Source: JANOSH01 sp031415695 (GTDB taxonomy: Bacteria > Actinomycetota > Acidimicrobiia > Acidimicrobiales > Ilumatobacteraceae). From it: a DNA stretch of 64,000 bases. Shown in pieces: positions 45,662 through 53,639 of this stretch. Numbering within the stretch: position 1 is the stretch's first letter; each line of letters opens with the position of its first letter. The position numbers and the translations under genes were made by a program. The notes under the pieces are model-generated. The model was not told where the DNA came from, ran no database searches, and saw nothing but the letters and a program-made list of their open reading frames with translations. Where the stretch lies: assembly GCA_031415695.1 (NCBI GenBank), contig JANOSH010000038.1:18260-82259 (forward strand). Reading direction: 5' to 3'.

Positions 45662-46179
45662 GTAGCCGCCAGTCGCCAACACCTGACGTTTTCCGGCGTT
45701 TCTACGAGTCGCATATCAGTTCGCTACTCGCGTTCGCGAGCCGCCGGGTTGGTCCCGACAGCGCCGAGGATCTCGTATCAGAGACATTCATCAAGGCCTA
45801 TCGCCGCGCTCCAAGCGACATATTCATCGATGACCGCCAAGCAAGCATGTGGCTATTTCGCGTATTGCGAAACCTCATCATCTCGCGTGCACGACACCTG
45901 AGCATCGTTGAACGCAAGGCCCATCTGCTGGTCGACCGCAGCCCGTCGACGAACGACGATCACGAGCCGTCAGCGTTGGAAGAGCAGCTTCGCCAGTTAC
46001 CTGAACGACAACGAGCCGCGCTGGAGTTTCGGTTCATCGACGACCTCGACGTGGCCAGTGTCGCAACGATCATGGGCTTGACCGATGAAGGGGTGCGGGC
46101 GTTGACCCATCGAGCGCTCACACAACTCAGGAGACGGCTTGCAGCCGAACGACAACCGTCAGGCGCGGCGACGACGTAA
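45658..46179 (+). CDS. ECF-like RNA polymerase sigma factor
   Basis: 173 residues. Region 2 is VFRRFYESHISSLLAFASRR with DLVSETFIKAYRR and ASMWLFRVLRNLIISR. Region 4 is LPERQRAALEFRFIDDLDV and VATIMGLTDEGVRALTHRAL. Regions 1 and 3 are absent, as in ECF (group 4) sigma factors. The start is GTG 45658, overlapping the upstream small gene. No membrane anti-sigma gene follows; the next gene is on the opposite strand and overlaps this 3' end by 21 nt. Confidence 0.85.
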   Translation: MSSRQSPTPDVFRRFYESHISSLLAFASRRVGPDSAEDLVSETFIKAYRRAPSDIFIDDRQASMWLFRVLRNLIISRARHLSIVERKAHLLVDRSPSTNDDHEPSALEEQLRQLPERQRAALEFRFIDDLDVASVATIMGLTDEGVRALTHRALTQLRRRLAAERQPSGAATT

Positions 46180-46749
46180 TCGCTGGCGCACGGGCGTGAG
46201 TCCAAACGCAATAAGCGCAGTCATCACCGCAACACCAAGCACAACCCGCGCTAACAGCGGGAAGCCGTCCCAATGCGGCGCTACGGCGACTGACACCACC
46301 AGACTGGCGGGCGAGACCCACGCCACGTCGGACACGAACGATTTCCACGCAGCACGGTCGGGGCCTGCCAGTTCGGGCAGGTCGAAAAACCGCTCAACCC
46401 CATGTACACGCTGCACCCGTGTGCCCACGACGAACGGGTCGAGTTCAGCCAGAATTGCGGCACGCTCAGGTGAACGTTCCCACTGGCGCAGGCTGACCGG
46501 GTCGGTGAATCGGAACACAATCTGCGACGGGCCGTCATCGAACCCAGGACGCAACACGCCAACACCGAGGCAACCGGGGAACGATAGAAGCGCGGCTTCG
46601 AATCGGCGGACAGTCGCGTTGAACTCCGGCTCAAAGCCAGGTGCGACATCACGCGCCACCGTCACGGTGACAGGGCCACTACCAAGCTTGGGAAGTTCGC
46701 TCGTGTCGAACGATCCGGTCAACGCACTCACAGTTGTCCTCAACGTCAT
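46159..46749 (-). CDS. ABM-domain protein with C-terminal membrane helix
   Basis: 196 residues from ATG 46749 (MTLRTTVSALTGSFDTSEL). The N-terminal 100 residues resemble an antibiotic-biosynthesis-monooxygenase (ABM) ferredoxin-like fold: VTVTVARDVAPGFEPEFNAT, FPGCLGVGVLRPG, IVFRFTDPVSLRQWERSPER. A C-terminal helical part contains WKSFVSDVAWVSPASLVVSV and a membrane helix about LLARVVLGVAVMTALIAFGL, ending in RQRLRRRRA. The ABM/TM combination is seen in several bacterial families of unknown function. It overlaps the convergent sigma gene. Confidence 0.75.
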   Translation of the reverse strand: MTLRTTVSALTGSFDTSELPKLGSGPVTVTVARDVAPGFEPEFNATVRRFEAALLSFPGCLGVGVLRPGFDDGPSQIVFRFTDPVSLRQWERSPERAAILAELDPFVVGTRVQRVHGVERFFDLPELAGPDRAAWKSFVSDVAWVSPASLVVSVAVAPHWDGFPLLARVVLGVAVMTALIAFGLTPVRQRLRRRRA

Positions 46750-46827
46750 AGAAACCGAAAAGTTAAGGGTACACACCGAATCTGGCCGATCGCTTGACGC
46801 GAACGGACCCTTTCGACGTGGCAGTCG

Positions 46828-47226
46828 TCACTCGGAGGCGGCTGCGAGCGGTTCCCAGGTGACAACCGGCACGTCGCGGTACAGTCGTTCGATTTCGTAG
46901 AAGTCACGCATCTCGTCGGTGAACACATGAACGACCAGGTCGCCAAAGTCGAGCAGCAACCATGTTGCTTCGGAGAAACCCTCGCGACGCAACGTAACCG
47001 GCCCCCCGTTGAGACCAAGGGTCTCTTCGATGGTGTCGGCGATGGTGCGCGCAAGGCGATTGTTCGATGCGCTGGTGATCACGAAAAAGTCCGTGATGGC
47101 CAAAACGTTCCCAACATCAAGGACGAGCGTTCGCGTTCCCTTCTTATCGTCGGCGATCTGAGCGGCCTGAACCGCCCACCCGCGAACGACGTCCTTTGAA
47201 ACGGCTTTAACTCGTTGTGATGTCAT
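46828..47226 (-). CDS. rsfS: Ribosomal silencing factor RsfS
   Basis: Binds ribosomal protein uL14 and blocks subunit joining during starvation. 132 residues with DDKKGTRTLVLDVGNVLAIT, DFFVITSASNNRLARTIADT, EGFSEATWLLLDFGDLVVHV and FTDEMRDFYEIERLYRDVP. Length is at the upper end of the family. It is the last gene of nadD-LCP-rsfS, 5 nt after the LCP-like gene. Confidence 0.95.
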   Translation of the reverse strand: MTSQRVKAVSKDVVRGWAVQAAQIADDKKGTRTLVLDVGNVLAITDFFVITSASNNRLARTIADTIEETLGLNGGPVTLRREGFSEATWLLLDFGDLVVHVFTDEMRDFYEIERLYRDVPVVTWEPLAAASE

Positions 47227-47231
47227 ACGAC

Positions 47232-48314
47232 CTACTTCGTTGTGGTGCTGGTTGTTGTGGTGGTGGTAGTGGTTGAAAGTGACTGGTTGACAGCGTCGAT
47301 GAGCGTTTGACCAATCGTTACGGTGACATCGACATTGTCTACCGGTTGGGTGCTGAGACCAAATGATGAGGCACCAACAATTTTGCGGTACTCCTCGACT
47401 TCGACTCGTCGACCGGTGTTCTCGTACGTGATCAGGCTCTCGACTGTAGGGGGATCGTCAACCTCATGCACCCAAACCACGTTCGCTCCGATAAAGGCCA
47501 GGCGTGCCAACAGCTCTCGACGAACCGCAGGGTTGTGGAACGGATCGCGAATCTCGAAGCGCAACGACGTGTTGGGCGGCGAGACTGAACCGGGCAACCG
47601 TTCGGCCATGAGCTCGCGGATTTGGATACCGTCGAGGGTTACCTGACCAGGTGTCAACGGCCGAATATCGAGACTGACAATGTCGGTTTTGCCTTGAGCA
47701 AGCGTTGCTAGCGCACCAAGCGTCTTGTCGATCGAGGGTGAGGGTGAAGATGAGGGCGACGCGGCCAGGACTGTCTTCCACGCGTCGACAAGCGCGAAGA
47801 GCTGTGCCGACTCTTGGCCTTGCAGCGGTCTCGATGTCAGGCGTATGACAGTCGCGGTGGTGGCAGTGGGGAACGTCGACCGAAGAAGTGTCTCGTTTGC
47901 CTCGAAGGTTCCAGCGAACTCAATGCCGAGCAAGCTGCCCACTGCGGTGGCTAGCGCCTCGGGCCCATCTAGTCGACGGTCGCCAACAGCTACCGAACCC
48001 GACCCGAGCGCAAGCGACGCCGAGACCGGCACGACTAGGACTAACCCACCAGATCCGGTCGTCGACGGGCCAAGCACCGTGAGAGTCGCGGCGCGACCAA
48101 GGTCGTCGAGACCGACGAACAGGTAGGCGGGGGTGTCGGGCAATAGTCTCGGCGCAATCGCCGCCCGGACCTGGCGACCCTGCGTACTGCCTCGCATAGC
48201 CCGCACGCCTTCACGACCGAGTACCCCGGCGACGACGAGAGCCGACAGAACAACCCCGGCCATCACGGCGGAACGAACGGGGTGAGTGTCGACCCGTGTT
48301 GGTTTAGCGGTCAC
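47232..48314 (-). CDS. LytR/CpsA/Psr-like membrane protein (divergent)
   Basis: 360 residues from GTG 48314, overlapping the nadD stop by 4 nt. A short cytoplasmic N-terminus is followed by one membrane helix (SAVMAGVVLSALVVAGVLG). The extracytoplasmic part has LCP-like strands (AYLFVGLDDLGRAATLTVLG, GSLLGIEFAGTFEANETLLR). The conserved Arg/Asp residues of active LCP ligases are not evident, so it may be a degenerate relative. A C-terminal LytR_C-like region (ENTGRRVEVEEYRKIVGAS) and a Thr-rich tail (STTTTTTTTSTTTK) close it. LCP genes between nadD and rsfS are common in actinobacteria. Confidence 0.65.
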   Translation of the reverse strand: MTAKPTRVDTHPVRSAVMAGVVLSALVVAGVLGREGVRAMRGSTQGRQVRAAIAPRLLPDTPAYLFVGLDDLGRAATLTVLGPSTTGSGGLVLVVPVSASLALGSGSVAVGDRRLDGPEALATAVGSLLGIEFAGTFEANETLLRSTFPTATTATVIRLTSRPLQGQESAQLFALVDAWKTVLAASPSSSPSPSIDKTLGALATLAQGKTDIVSLDIRPLTPGQVTLDGIQIRELMAERLPGSVSPPNTSLRFEIRDPFHNPAVRRELLARLAFIGANVVWVHEVDDPPTVESLITYENTGRRVEVEEYRKIVGASSFGLSTQPVDNVDVTVTIGQTLIDAVNQSLSTTTTTTTTSTTTK

Positions 48315-48925
48315 GATTGGATGCCGTACAGGTGGCGGGTATGGATTTCGGTGATGACGGCGCGGGGCAACAGATAGTCGAGCGGCCGGCCATCGACGAC
48401 GCGGGCCCGTAAATCGGTGCTTGACACCTCGAGGTGGGGAACCTCGACCCGCAGCCAGGCAATACCGGTCGGCAGCACATCGGTAGAACCCGGCCGGTCG
48501 ACGACCACCAACCGCGACTTCGACACAACGTCGGCGTGCCGTTCCCATGTGGACAGCCCCGCCGCCGCGTCGCGTCCCAACACCGTAAAGAACTGAGCGT
48601 CGGCTATGAGCCCCGAGAGTTCCACAAGTGTGTCGGCCGTATAACTCGGGCCACCACGGTCGAGTTCGATTCGCGTGGCCTCGACCCCGTCGACGTCGCC
48701 AACGGCAGCAACGGTGAGGGCGTAGCGATCTTCGGCCAGGCTGATGACCCGGCTTCCTTCTTTCTGCCACGGTTGATTCGCAACGACAAGAAGCACCACA
48801 TCGAGTGCCAGAGCATGGCGAACATTGACTGCGGTAACAAGGTGTCCGACGTGCGGAGGGTCGAACGTGCCGCCAAAAACACCGACTCTTGGCCGGGATG
48901 GAAGCTCTGGGAGATCGTTGTACAC
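48311..48925 (-). CDS. nadD: Nicotinate-nucleotide adenylyltransferase
   Basis: Transfers AMP to nicotinate mononucleotide in NAD synthesis. From GTG 48925 the protein has 204 residues, the normal family length. Motifs are RVGVFGGTFDPPHVGHL with the nucleotidyltransferase H-x-G-H, VVANQPWQKEGSRVISLAED, LDRGGPSYTADTL, FTVLGRDAA, and the C-terminal VSSTDLRARVVDGRPLDYLL (ISSTxIR type). The frame is open 67 codons further upstream but that sequence is not NadD-like. The product would act on the NaMN made by NadC. Confidence 0.94.
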   Translation of the reverse strand: MYNDLPELPSRPRVGVFGGTFDPPHVGHLVTAVNVRHALALDVVLLVVANQPWQKEGSRVISLAEDRYALTVAAVGDVDGVEATRIELDRGGPSYTADTLVELSGLIADAQFFTVLGRDAAAGLSTWERHADVVSKSRLVVVDRPGSTDVLPTGIAWLRVEVPHLEVSSTDLRARVVDGRPLDYLLPRAVITEIHTRHLYGIQS

Positions 48926-48989
48926 GAAACTGAAGTGTATTTGTTGTGGCGGCGTGTCAGGATTCGCGCAACCCCCTACAGACCGACGT

Positions 48990-49003
48990 GTGTCGACCGA
49001 CAC
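48990..49003. promoter_or_regulatory. Palindrome upstream of the sigma factor gene
   Basis: GTGTCG-AC-CGACAC is a perfect 6-bp inverted repeat with a 2-bp spacer. It lies 48 bp before the sigma-factor ATG and 64 bp before nadD, in the short divergent intergenic region. It may be an operator; no regulator can be named. Confidence 0.3.
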
Positions 49004-49051
49004 GTCAGCCAACGGAATATGCCGCTCCGAAATGCGGTTGAGGACTGTGTA

Positions 49052-49882
49052 ATGAACGACACCATTGGTTTTTATCTCAACGATATCGGCAAAGTCCCGC
49101 TGCTCAACGCAGCCGACGAACGCCAACTCTCGCGCACCATCGAAGATGGCCGCGCCGCCAAGCTAGATGCAGCTGAGGGCAAGCCAACAGCTGAGCAGCA
49201 AACTCGAATTCGTGACGCCGGGGCCGCTAAGGACCGCTTCATCCGCGCCAACCTGCGGCTCGTCGTTTCAATCGCACGCCGGTACCCCCTTCCCCAGGGA
49301 ATGGACCTTGGCGATTTGGTGCAAGAAGGCAACCTTGGCCTTGAACATGCCGTCGACAAGTTCGACTGGCGTAAGGGATACAAGTTCTCCACGTATGCCA
49401 CGTTCTGGATTCGCCAAGCTATCGGGCGGGCGCTCGATCAGAAGGCCAGTCTCGTTCGAATCCCGGGCGACCGATCCGCAGGTCTACGCGCCGCCCTTCG
49501 CCAGGCCGCCGCCGCTGGCGGTGAACTCGACCCCGAGTACGCAAGCCTCCATCGAATCTCGTCGCCCGTTTCGCTCGACCGTTCTGTCGGCGACGACAGC
49601 GACACCACGCTCGTCGATCTCATCCCGGCCGACCAATCCGGTCCCGAAGACCAGATGCTTGCCGCCGACTCGAGCCGGATCTTGTCCGAACTGCTCAACA
49701 CGCTCGACGATCGCGCACGTTACGCAGTCACCGCCCGATTCGGACTCATCGACGGAACCAAGCGCAGCTTCCGTGAAGTAGGCGACGACCTCGGCGTAAC
49801 CGCAGAAGCCGCCCGGCGGCTGGTGAAACGTGCCGTCGACGGTCTACGTGACGATGCCGTAAAGGTCTTGTCGGCCGCATAG
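49052..49882 (+). CDS. Sigma-70 family RNA polymerase sigma factor (group 2-like)
   Basis: 276 residues from ATG 49052 (MNDTIGFYLNDIGKVPLLN). Region 1.2 is FYLNDIGKVPLLNAADERQL. Region 2 contains NLRLVVSIARRYPLPQGMDL, DLVQEGNLGLEHAVDKFDW and the -10-binding KGYKFSTYATFWIRQAIGRA. Region 3 begins QKASLVRIPGDRSAGLRAAL and region 4 is ITARFGL-like (RYAVTARFGLIDGTKRSFRE, VGDDLGVTAEAARRLVKRAV). No region 1.1 is present, so it is not the main housekeeping sigma. It is divergent from nadD. Confidence 0.9.
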   Translation: MNDTIGFYLNDIGKVPLLNAADERQLSRTIEDGRAAKLDAAEGKPTAEQQTRIRDAGAAKDRFIRANLRLVVSIARRYPLPQGMDLGDLVQEGNLGLEHAVDKFDWRKGYKFSTYATFWIRQAIGRALDQKASLVRIPGDRSAGLRAALRQAAAAGGELDPEYASLHRISSPVSLDRSVGDDSDTTLVDLIPADQSGPEDQMLAADSSRILSELLNTLDDRARYAVTARFGLIDGTKRSFREVGDDLGVTAEAARRLVKRAVDGLRDDAVKVLSAA

Positions 49883-49954
49883 TTCAGCAGGCACCGCCGG
49901 CGAGCATCCCAAATTCGTTTGCCTTCGATGGGCAAAAGACGACAAGGTTTCGAT

Positions 49955-51295
49955 GTGACGTCTACCTGGAGTGCTACCTCGTGGCGCAGTTTACCTGCCC
50001 AACAACAGCCAAACTGGCCCGACGAAGCGGCCTATGACGCTGCCCTTAAGCAGGTTTCGGGATTTCCTCCGCTCGTGTTCGCTGGCGAAGCACGAACGCT
50101 CACCGACCAGCTCGGCCGAGTGGCTGAGGGCAAAGCGTTCCTCCTCCAAGCAGGCGATTGCGCCGAGAGCTTCGACGCGTTCAGTGCAGTAACCATTCGA
50201 GAAAAACTGCGTGTCATCCTTCAGATGGCCGTCGTGCTTACCTATGGTCTTGGCGTACCGGTGGTAAAGGTCGGGCGTATCGCCGGACAGTTCGCGAAGC
50301 CGCGGTCATCGGAGACCGAACGCGTCGGCGAACTCGAACTGCCAAGTTTTCGCGGCCACATCGTCAATGGCGCCGACTTCACCGCCGCTGCCCGCATCCC
50401 CGATCCCAGCCGATTGGTCGAGGCATACCACCAGTCATCGGCGACGTTGAACTTGGTACGGGCTTTCGCGAAGGGTGGCTTCGCCGACCTGTCCCGTGTA
50501 CACGCTTGGACCCAGGAATTTGTTGCCAACTCTGCGGCCGGAGAGCGTTACCAGCAGCTCGCCGACGACATTAAGCGGGCGCTGAAATTCATGCACGCGT
50601 GCGGTATCGACCTGGATCGCACACAACAACTGCACGAGGTCGACGTGTACACGAGTCACGAAGCACTCATACTCGGTTACGAGGAAGCGCTTACTCGTCA
50701 GGACTCGATCACCGGCAGTTACTACGACTGTTCGGCCCATATGTTGTGGATCGGTGAGCGCACCCGCCAACTCGACGGTGCCCATATGGAGTTCCTGAGC
50801 GGTGTCGGGAACCCGATTGGTTGCAAGATCGGCCCCAACGTCAGCACCGACGAAGTTGTTGCTATCTGCGAGAAGCTCAATCCAGCCCGAGTCCCTGGGC
50901 GTTTGACTCTGATCTCCCGCTTGGGCGCTGAACGGGTCGAAGCGGGCCTGCGCCCGTTGCTACGCGCTGTCACCGATGCTGGTCATCGCGTTGTTTGGGC
51001 TTGCGACCCCATGCATGGCAATACGTTCACCGCATCAACCGGCCATAAGACGCGACATTTCGACGCCGTGGAGGCCGAGATAGCTGGGTTCATTCGAGCT
51101 CATCGCGCCGAGGGAACATGGCCCGGCGGCATCCACGTTGAGTTAACCGGCGAGGACGTGACCGAGTGTCTGGGCGGATCTGAGGACATCCTCGACGAGC
51201 ACCTCGATCGCCGGTACGAGACCATCTGCGACCCGCGTTTCAATGCTGGCCAGTCGATCGATCTCGCGTTCCGTGTCGCCGAACTCATGCGATAA
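49955..51295 (+). CDS. 3-deoxy-7-phosphoheptulonate synthase, class II
   Basis: First enzyme of the shikimate pathway, condensing phosphoenolpyruvate and erythrose-4-phosphate. From GTG 49955 (MTSTWSATSWRSLPAQQQPN) it has 446 residues, typical of the plant/actinobacterial class II type. Motifs are FLLQAGDCAESFDAF with the metal-binding Cys, VVKVGRIAGQFAKPRS, GSYYDCSAHMLWIGERTRQL, GVGNPIGCKIGPNVS, VWACDPMHGNTF and HVELTGEDVTECLGGSED. In-frame alternatives at 49919 (TTG) and 49928 (ATG) would add a few poorly conserved residues; AAGG lies 8 nt before the GTG. Confidence 0.95.
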   Translation: MTSTWSATSWRSLPAQQQPNWPDEAAYDAALKQVSGFPPLVFAGEARTLTDQLGRVAEGKAFLLQAGDCAESFDAFSAVTIREKLRVILQMAVVLTYGLGVPVVKVGRIAGQFAKPRSSETERVGELELPSFRGHIVNGADFTAAARIPDPSRLVEAYHQSSATLNLVRAFAKGGFADLSRVHAWTQEFVANSAAGERYQQLADDIKRALKFMHACGIDLDRTQQLHEVDVYTSHEALILGYEEALTRQDSITGSYYDCSAHMLWIGERTRQLDGAHMEFLSGVGNPIGCKIGPNVSTDEVVAICEKLNPARVPGRLTLISRLGAERVEAGLRPLLRAVTDAGHRVVWACDPMHGNTFTASTGHKTRHFDAVEAEIAGFIRAHRAEGTWPGGIHVELTGEDVTECLGGSEDILDEHLDRRYETICDPRFNAGQSIDLAFRVAELMR

Positions 51296-51311
51296 CGCCG
51301 TAACGTGTGCC

Positions 51312-51557
51312 ATGACCACTCTTGAGAACAAGCAGGTAACGGCACCATGGTGGATGCGTGACAACTTCGCTGCCGCTCACGACGGTGCAGCCGAGGACGA
51401 CGGATATGTCATGACGTATATCCACGACAAGACAACCGGCACGTCGTCCTTTGTCATCCTGGCCGGGCAGGACATCGCTGGTCCTCCCGTGGCCGTCGTT
51501 CAACTTCCGCAACGGGTACCCCACGGGTTCCACGGCTCATGGGTGCCGACGCACTGA
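51312..51557 (+). pseudogene. C-terminal remnant of a carotenoid cleavage oxygenase
   Basis: 81 residues. From about residue 22 the sequence matches the C-terminal end of RPE65-type carotenoid oxygenases: AEDDGYVMTYIHDKTTGTSS, FVILAGQDIAGPPVAVVQLP and RVPHGFHGSWVP. His74 in GFHG is the last of the four iron ligands. Full enzymes have about 450-500 residues with three further His ligands, all missing here. Only 16 bp separate it from the class II DAHP synthase, so there is no room for the rest. It overlaps the start of the next gene. It may be a gene ruin or a small expressed leftover. Confidence 0.75.
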
Positions 51558-52369
51558 TCCGTTTTCGTTGCCCGTATTGCGAGGCGCCTCTCTCACCTGC
51601 GCCGGGTGGCTTGCGATGCGAGAACCAGCATCAATTCGACCAGGCCCGCGAAGGCTACGTGAACCTGCTTCCCGCAGGACGGGTACGGGGTCGCGCCCCC
51701 GGTGATAGCGACGACATGATCCGGGCTCGTCGTGCACTGTTCGACGCTGGCCACTATCGACCAATTGCCCGAGCGGTGGCCGATGCCGTCGCTAGTTGTC
51801 GACCCGTTCATGTGCTGGACGCCGGATGTGGCGAGGGAACATATCTCGCCGGAATCGAAGGACTGGACCGGATCGGTATCGACGTTTCCAAACCAGCGAT
51901 CAAGCTTGCCGCCCGGCGCGATACCCGGGCTCGATTTGCTGTTGCGTCGTCGTACCGGTTGCCGTTTGGCGATGACGCTCAATTCGATGCCATCGTCTCG
52001 GTGTTTGCGCCTCGCCCGTTCAGCGAGTTTGCTCGGGTGCTTCGACCCAACGGCGTAGTGGTGGTGGCGTCACCCGGTCCAGATCATCTGCGCGGGCTGA
52101 CCGAACTGATATATGCCCAACACGATGAACACGAACAACGTCCACATACCGCGGCCGACTCTCGCACCGAGATCTGCTATCGCCTCACGCTGCGCCAGCC
52201 CGACATTGTTCGGCTCGTCCAAATGACGCCGTATTGGTGGAAGGCCACGGCCGATCAGCAGGCCGAAATCGCAGCGAGACCCGAACTCACGCTGACCATC
52301 GACGTGGTGGTTTCAACTCACCGCTATACCAGTGAGGCAAACTGGGCGGATGCTTCCCTCGATCGCTAA
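51539..52369 (+). CDS. RlmA-like 23S rRNA (guanine-N1)-methyltransferase
   Basis: 276 residues. An N-terminal zinc-binding part FRCPYCEAPLSPAPGGLRCE with ENQHQFDQAREGYVNLLP is the RlmA hallmark. The SAM-binding Rossmann domain has VHVLDAGCGEGTYLAGI, IGIDVSKPAIKLAARR, DAIVSVFAPRPFSEFARVLR and PNGVVVVASPGPDHL. RlmA(I/II) enzymes methylate G745 or G748 of 23S rRNA, the second linked to tylosin resistance. The start overlaps the carotenoid-oxygenase remnant and the end overlaps the next gene by 20 nt. Confidence 0.88.
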   Translation: MGADALIRFRCPYCEAPLSPAPGGLRCENQHQFDQAREGYVNLLPAGRVRGRAPGDSDDMIRARRALFDAGHYRPIARAVADAVASCRPVHVLDAGCGEGTYLAGIEGLDRIGIDVSKPAIKLAARRDTRARFAVASSYRLPFGDDAQFDAIVSVFAPRPFSEFARVLRPNGVVVVASPGPDHLRGLTELIYAQHDEHEQRPHTAADSRTEICYRLTLRQPDIVRLVQMTPYWWKATADQQAEIAARPELTLTIDVVVSTHRYTSEANWADASLDR

Positions 52370-53159
52370 CTGGCCGGTGCCTCACGCCGCTGTCGCTGTT
52401 GTGCGACCCAATGCCGGCGTCGACACTGGGGGCTTGCCAGATCATGTGTTTCGGTTGGCTTCTGTTACCAAGATGCTCACCAGCTACGCAACACTGGTGG
52501 CTGTTGAGGAGGGCTCCGTCTCGCTTGATCAGGCCGCTGGGCCACCGGGCGCAACCATCCGCCATCTGCTATCCCACGCAGCCGGATACGGCTTCGAGTC
52601 GGACAGTGGCGTTGTTGGCGGCGTTGGCCGACGCCGCATCTATAGCAACCAGGGCATCGAGGTGCTCGCCGCAACAGTCGCCACCGCGACCGCAATGCCG
52701 TTCGACACGTATCTGGTCGAAGCCGTCCTTCAACCACTCGGTATGACCAGCACCACATTGCGAGGTTCGGCCGCATACGAGATGTGGTCGAACGTGTTCG
52801 ACCTCGTCCTGTTCGCCGCCGAGTTGCTCACACCGACACTCGTTGCACCCGAGACGGTGGCAGACATGGCCACGGTCCAGTTCCCAGGACTCGCCGGCGT
52901 GTTGCCGGGCATCGGCCGATTTGACGACCTGGGATGGGGTCTTGGCGTCGAGATAAAGGGCTCAAAGGCCCCGCATTGGTCGGGATCGTTGACGTCGCCC
53001 CGGACGTTCGGGCATTTTGGTGGCAGCGGAACCTTCATCTGGGTTGACCCAACGCAAAGGCTCGCCACCATTGCGTTGACGGATCGAGACTTCGGTGAGT
53101 GGGCAATGCGATGTTGGTCAGAATTCAGCGACGCGGTTGTAACAACGTACGGTAGGTGA
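52350..53159 (+). CDS. Serine hydrolase, beta-lactamase/penicillin-binding family
   Basis: 269 residues from ATG 52350 (MLPSIANWPVPHAAVAVV). The catalytic SxxK is S38-V-T-K41 in FRLASVTKMLTSYA, the second motif is YSN in RRRIYSNQGIEVLA, and the third is HFGGSG near the C-terminus (FGHFGGSGTFIWVDP). No signal peptide is evident, so it is probably cytoplasmic, as in esterase-like members of the class C beta-lactamase family. The natural substrate is unknown. It overlaps the RlmA-like gene by 20 nt and is 3 nt from the EVE gene. Confidence 0.87.
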   Translation: MLPSIANWPVPHAAVAVVRPNAGVDTGGLPDHVFRLASVTKMLTSYATLVAVEEGSVSLDQAAGPPGATIRHLLSHAAGYGFESDSGVVGGVGRRRIYSNQGIEVLAATVATATAMPFDTYLVEAVLQPLGMTSTTLRGSAAYEMWSNVFDLVLFAAELLTPTLVAPETVADMATVQFPGLAGVLPGIGRFDDLGWGLGVEIKGSKAPHWSGSLTSPRTFGHFGGSGTFIWVDPTQRLATIALTDRDFGEWAMRCWSEFSDAVVTTYGR

Positions 53160-53162
53160 ACT

Positions 53163-53630
53163 ATGGCGTACTGGCTGATGAAAAGTGAACCCGATGTCTT
53201 CTCGCTTGACCACCTGAAGAAAGCGCCGAAGAAGACCACCATGTGGGACGGAGTTCGGAACTTTCAGGCCCGTAACTGGATGCGTGACTCAATGTCGGTG
53301 GGTGACGGCGTGTTCTTTTATCATTCCAATACCAAGGTGCCAGGTATTTACGGGCTGGCCAAGATCAGTAGTGCGGCCTACCCCGACCCCACCCAGTTTG
53401 ATCCGACCGACGGGCACTTCGATCCGACCAGCAAACCCGATGACCCTCGCTGGCTGCTGGTGAATGTCAGCTACGACCGGCACCTGAAACGGCCAATAAC
53501 GTTGTCCGAGCTACGCGACCACCACGGCCTTCTCGGCGATTTTCCACTGTTGCGCAAGGCCAACCGACTATCGGTGATGCCCGTCACCGCTAGCAACTGG
53601 CGTTACATCCTCGACCTCGAAAATAGCTAG
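53163..53630 (+). CDS. EVE domain-containing protein
   Basis: 155 residues. The EVE fold, related to PUA and YTH domains that bind modified bases, is seen in YWLMKSEPDVFSLDHL, MWDGVRNFQARNWMRDSMSV, GDGVFFYHSNTKVPGIYGLA, and a C-terminal PLLRKANRLSVMPVTASNW. Its natural role, perhaps reading modified nucleic acid, is unclear. It lies last in the plus-strand run and is convergent with the Rieske oxygenase, 9 nt away. Confidence 0.92.
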   Translation: MAYWLMKSEPDVFSLDHLKKAPKKTTMWDGVRNFQARNWMRDSMSVGDGVFFYHSNTKVPGIYGLAKISSAAYPDPTQFDPTDGHFDPTSKPDDPRWLLVNVSYDRHLKRPITLSELRDHHGLLGDFPLLRKANRLSVMPVTASNWRYILDLENS

Positions 53631-53639
53631 CGAAGCGGG

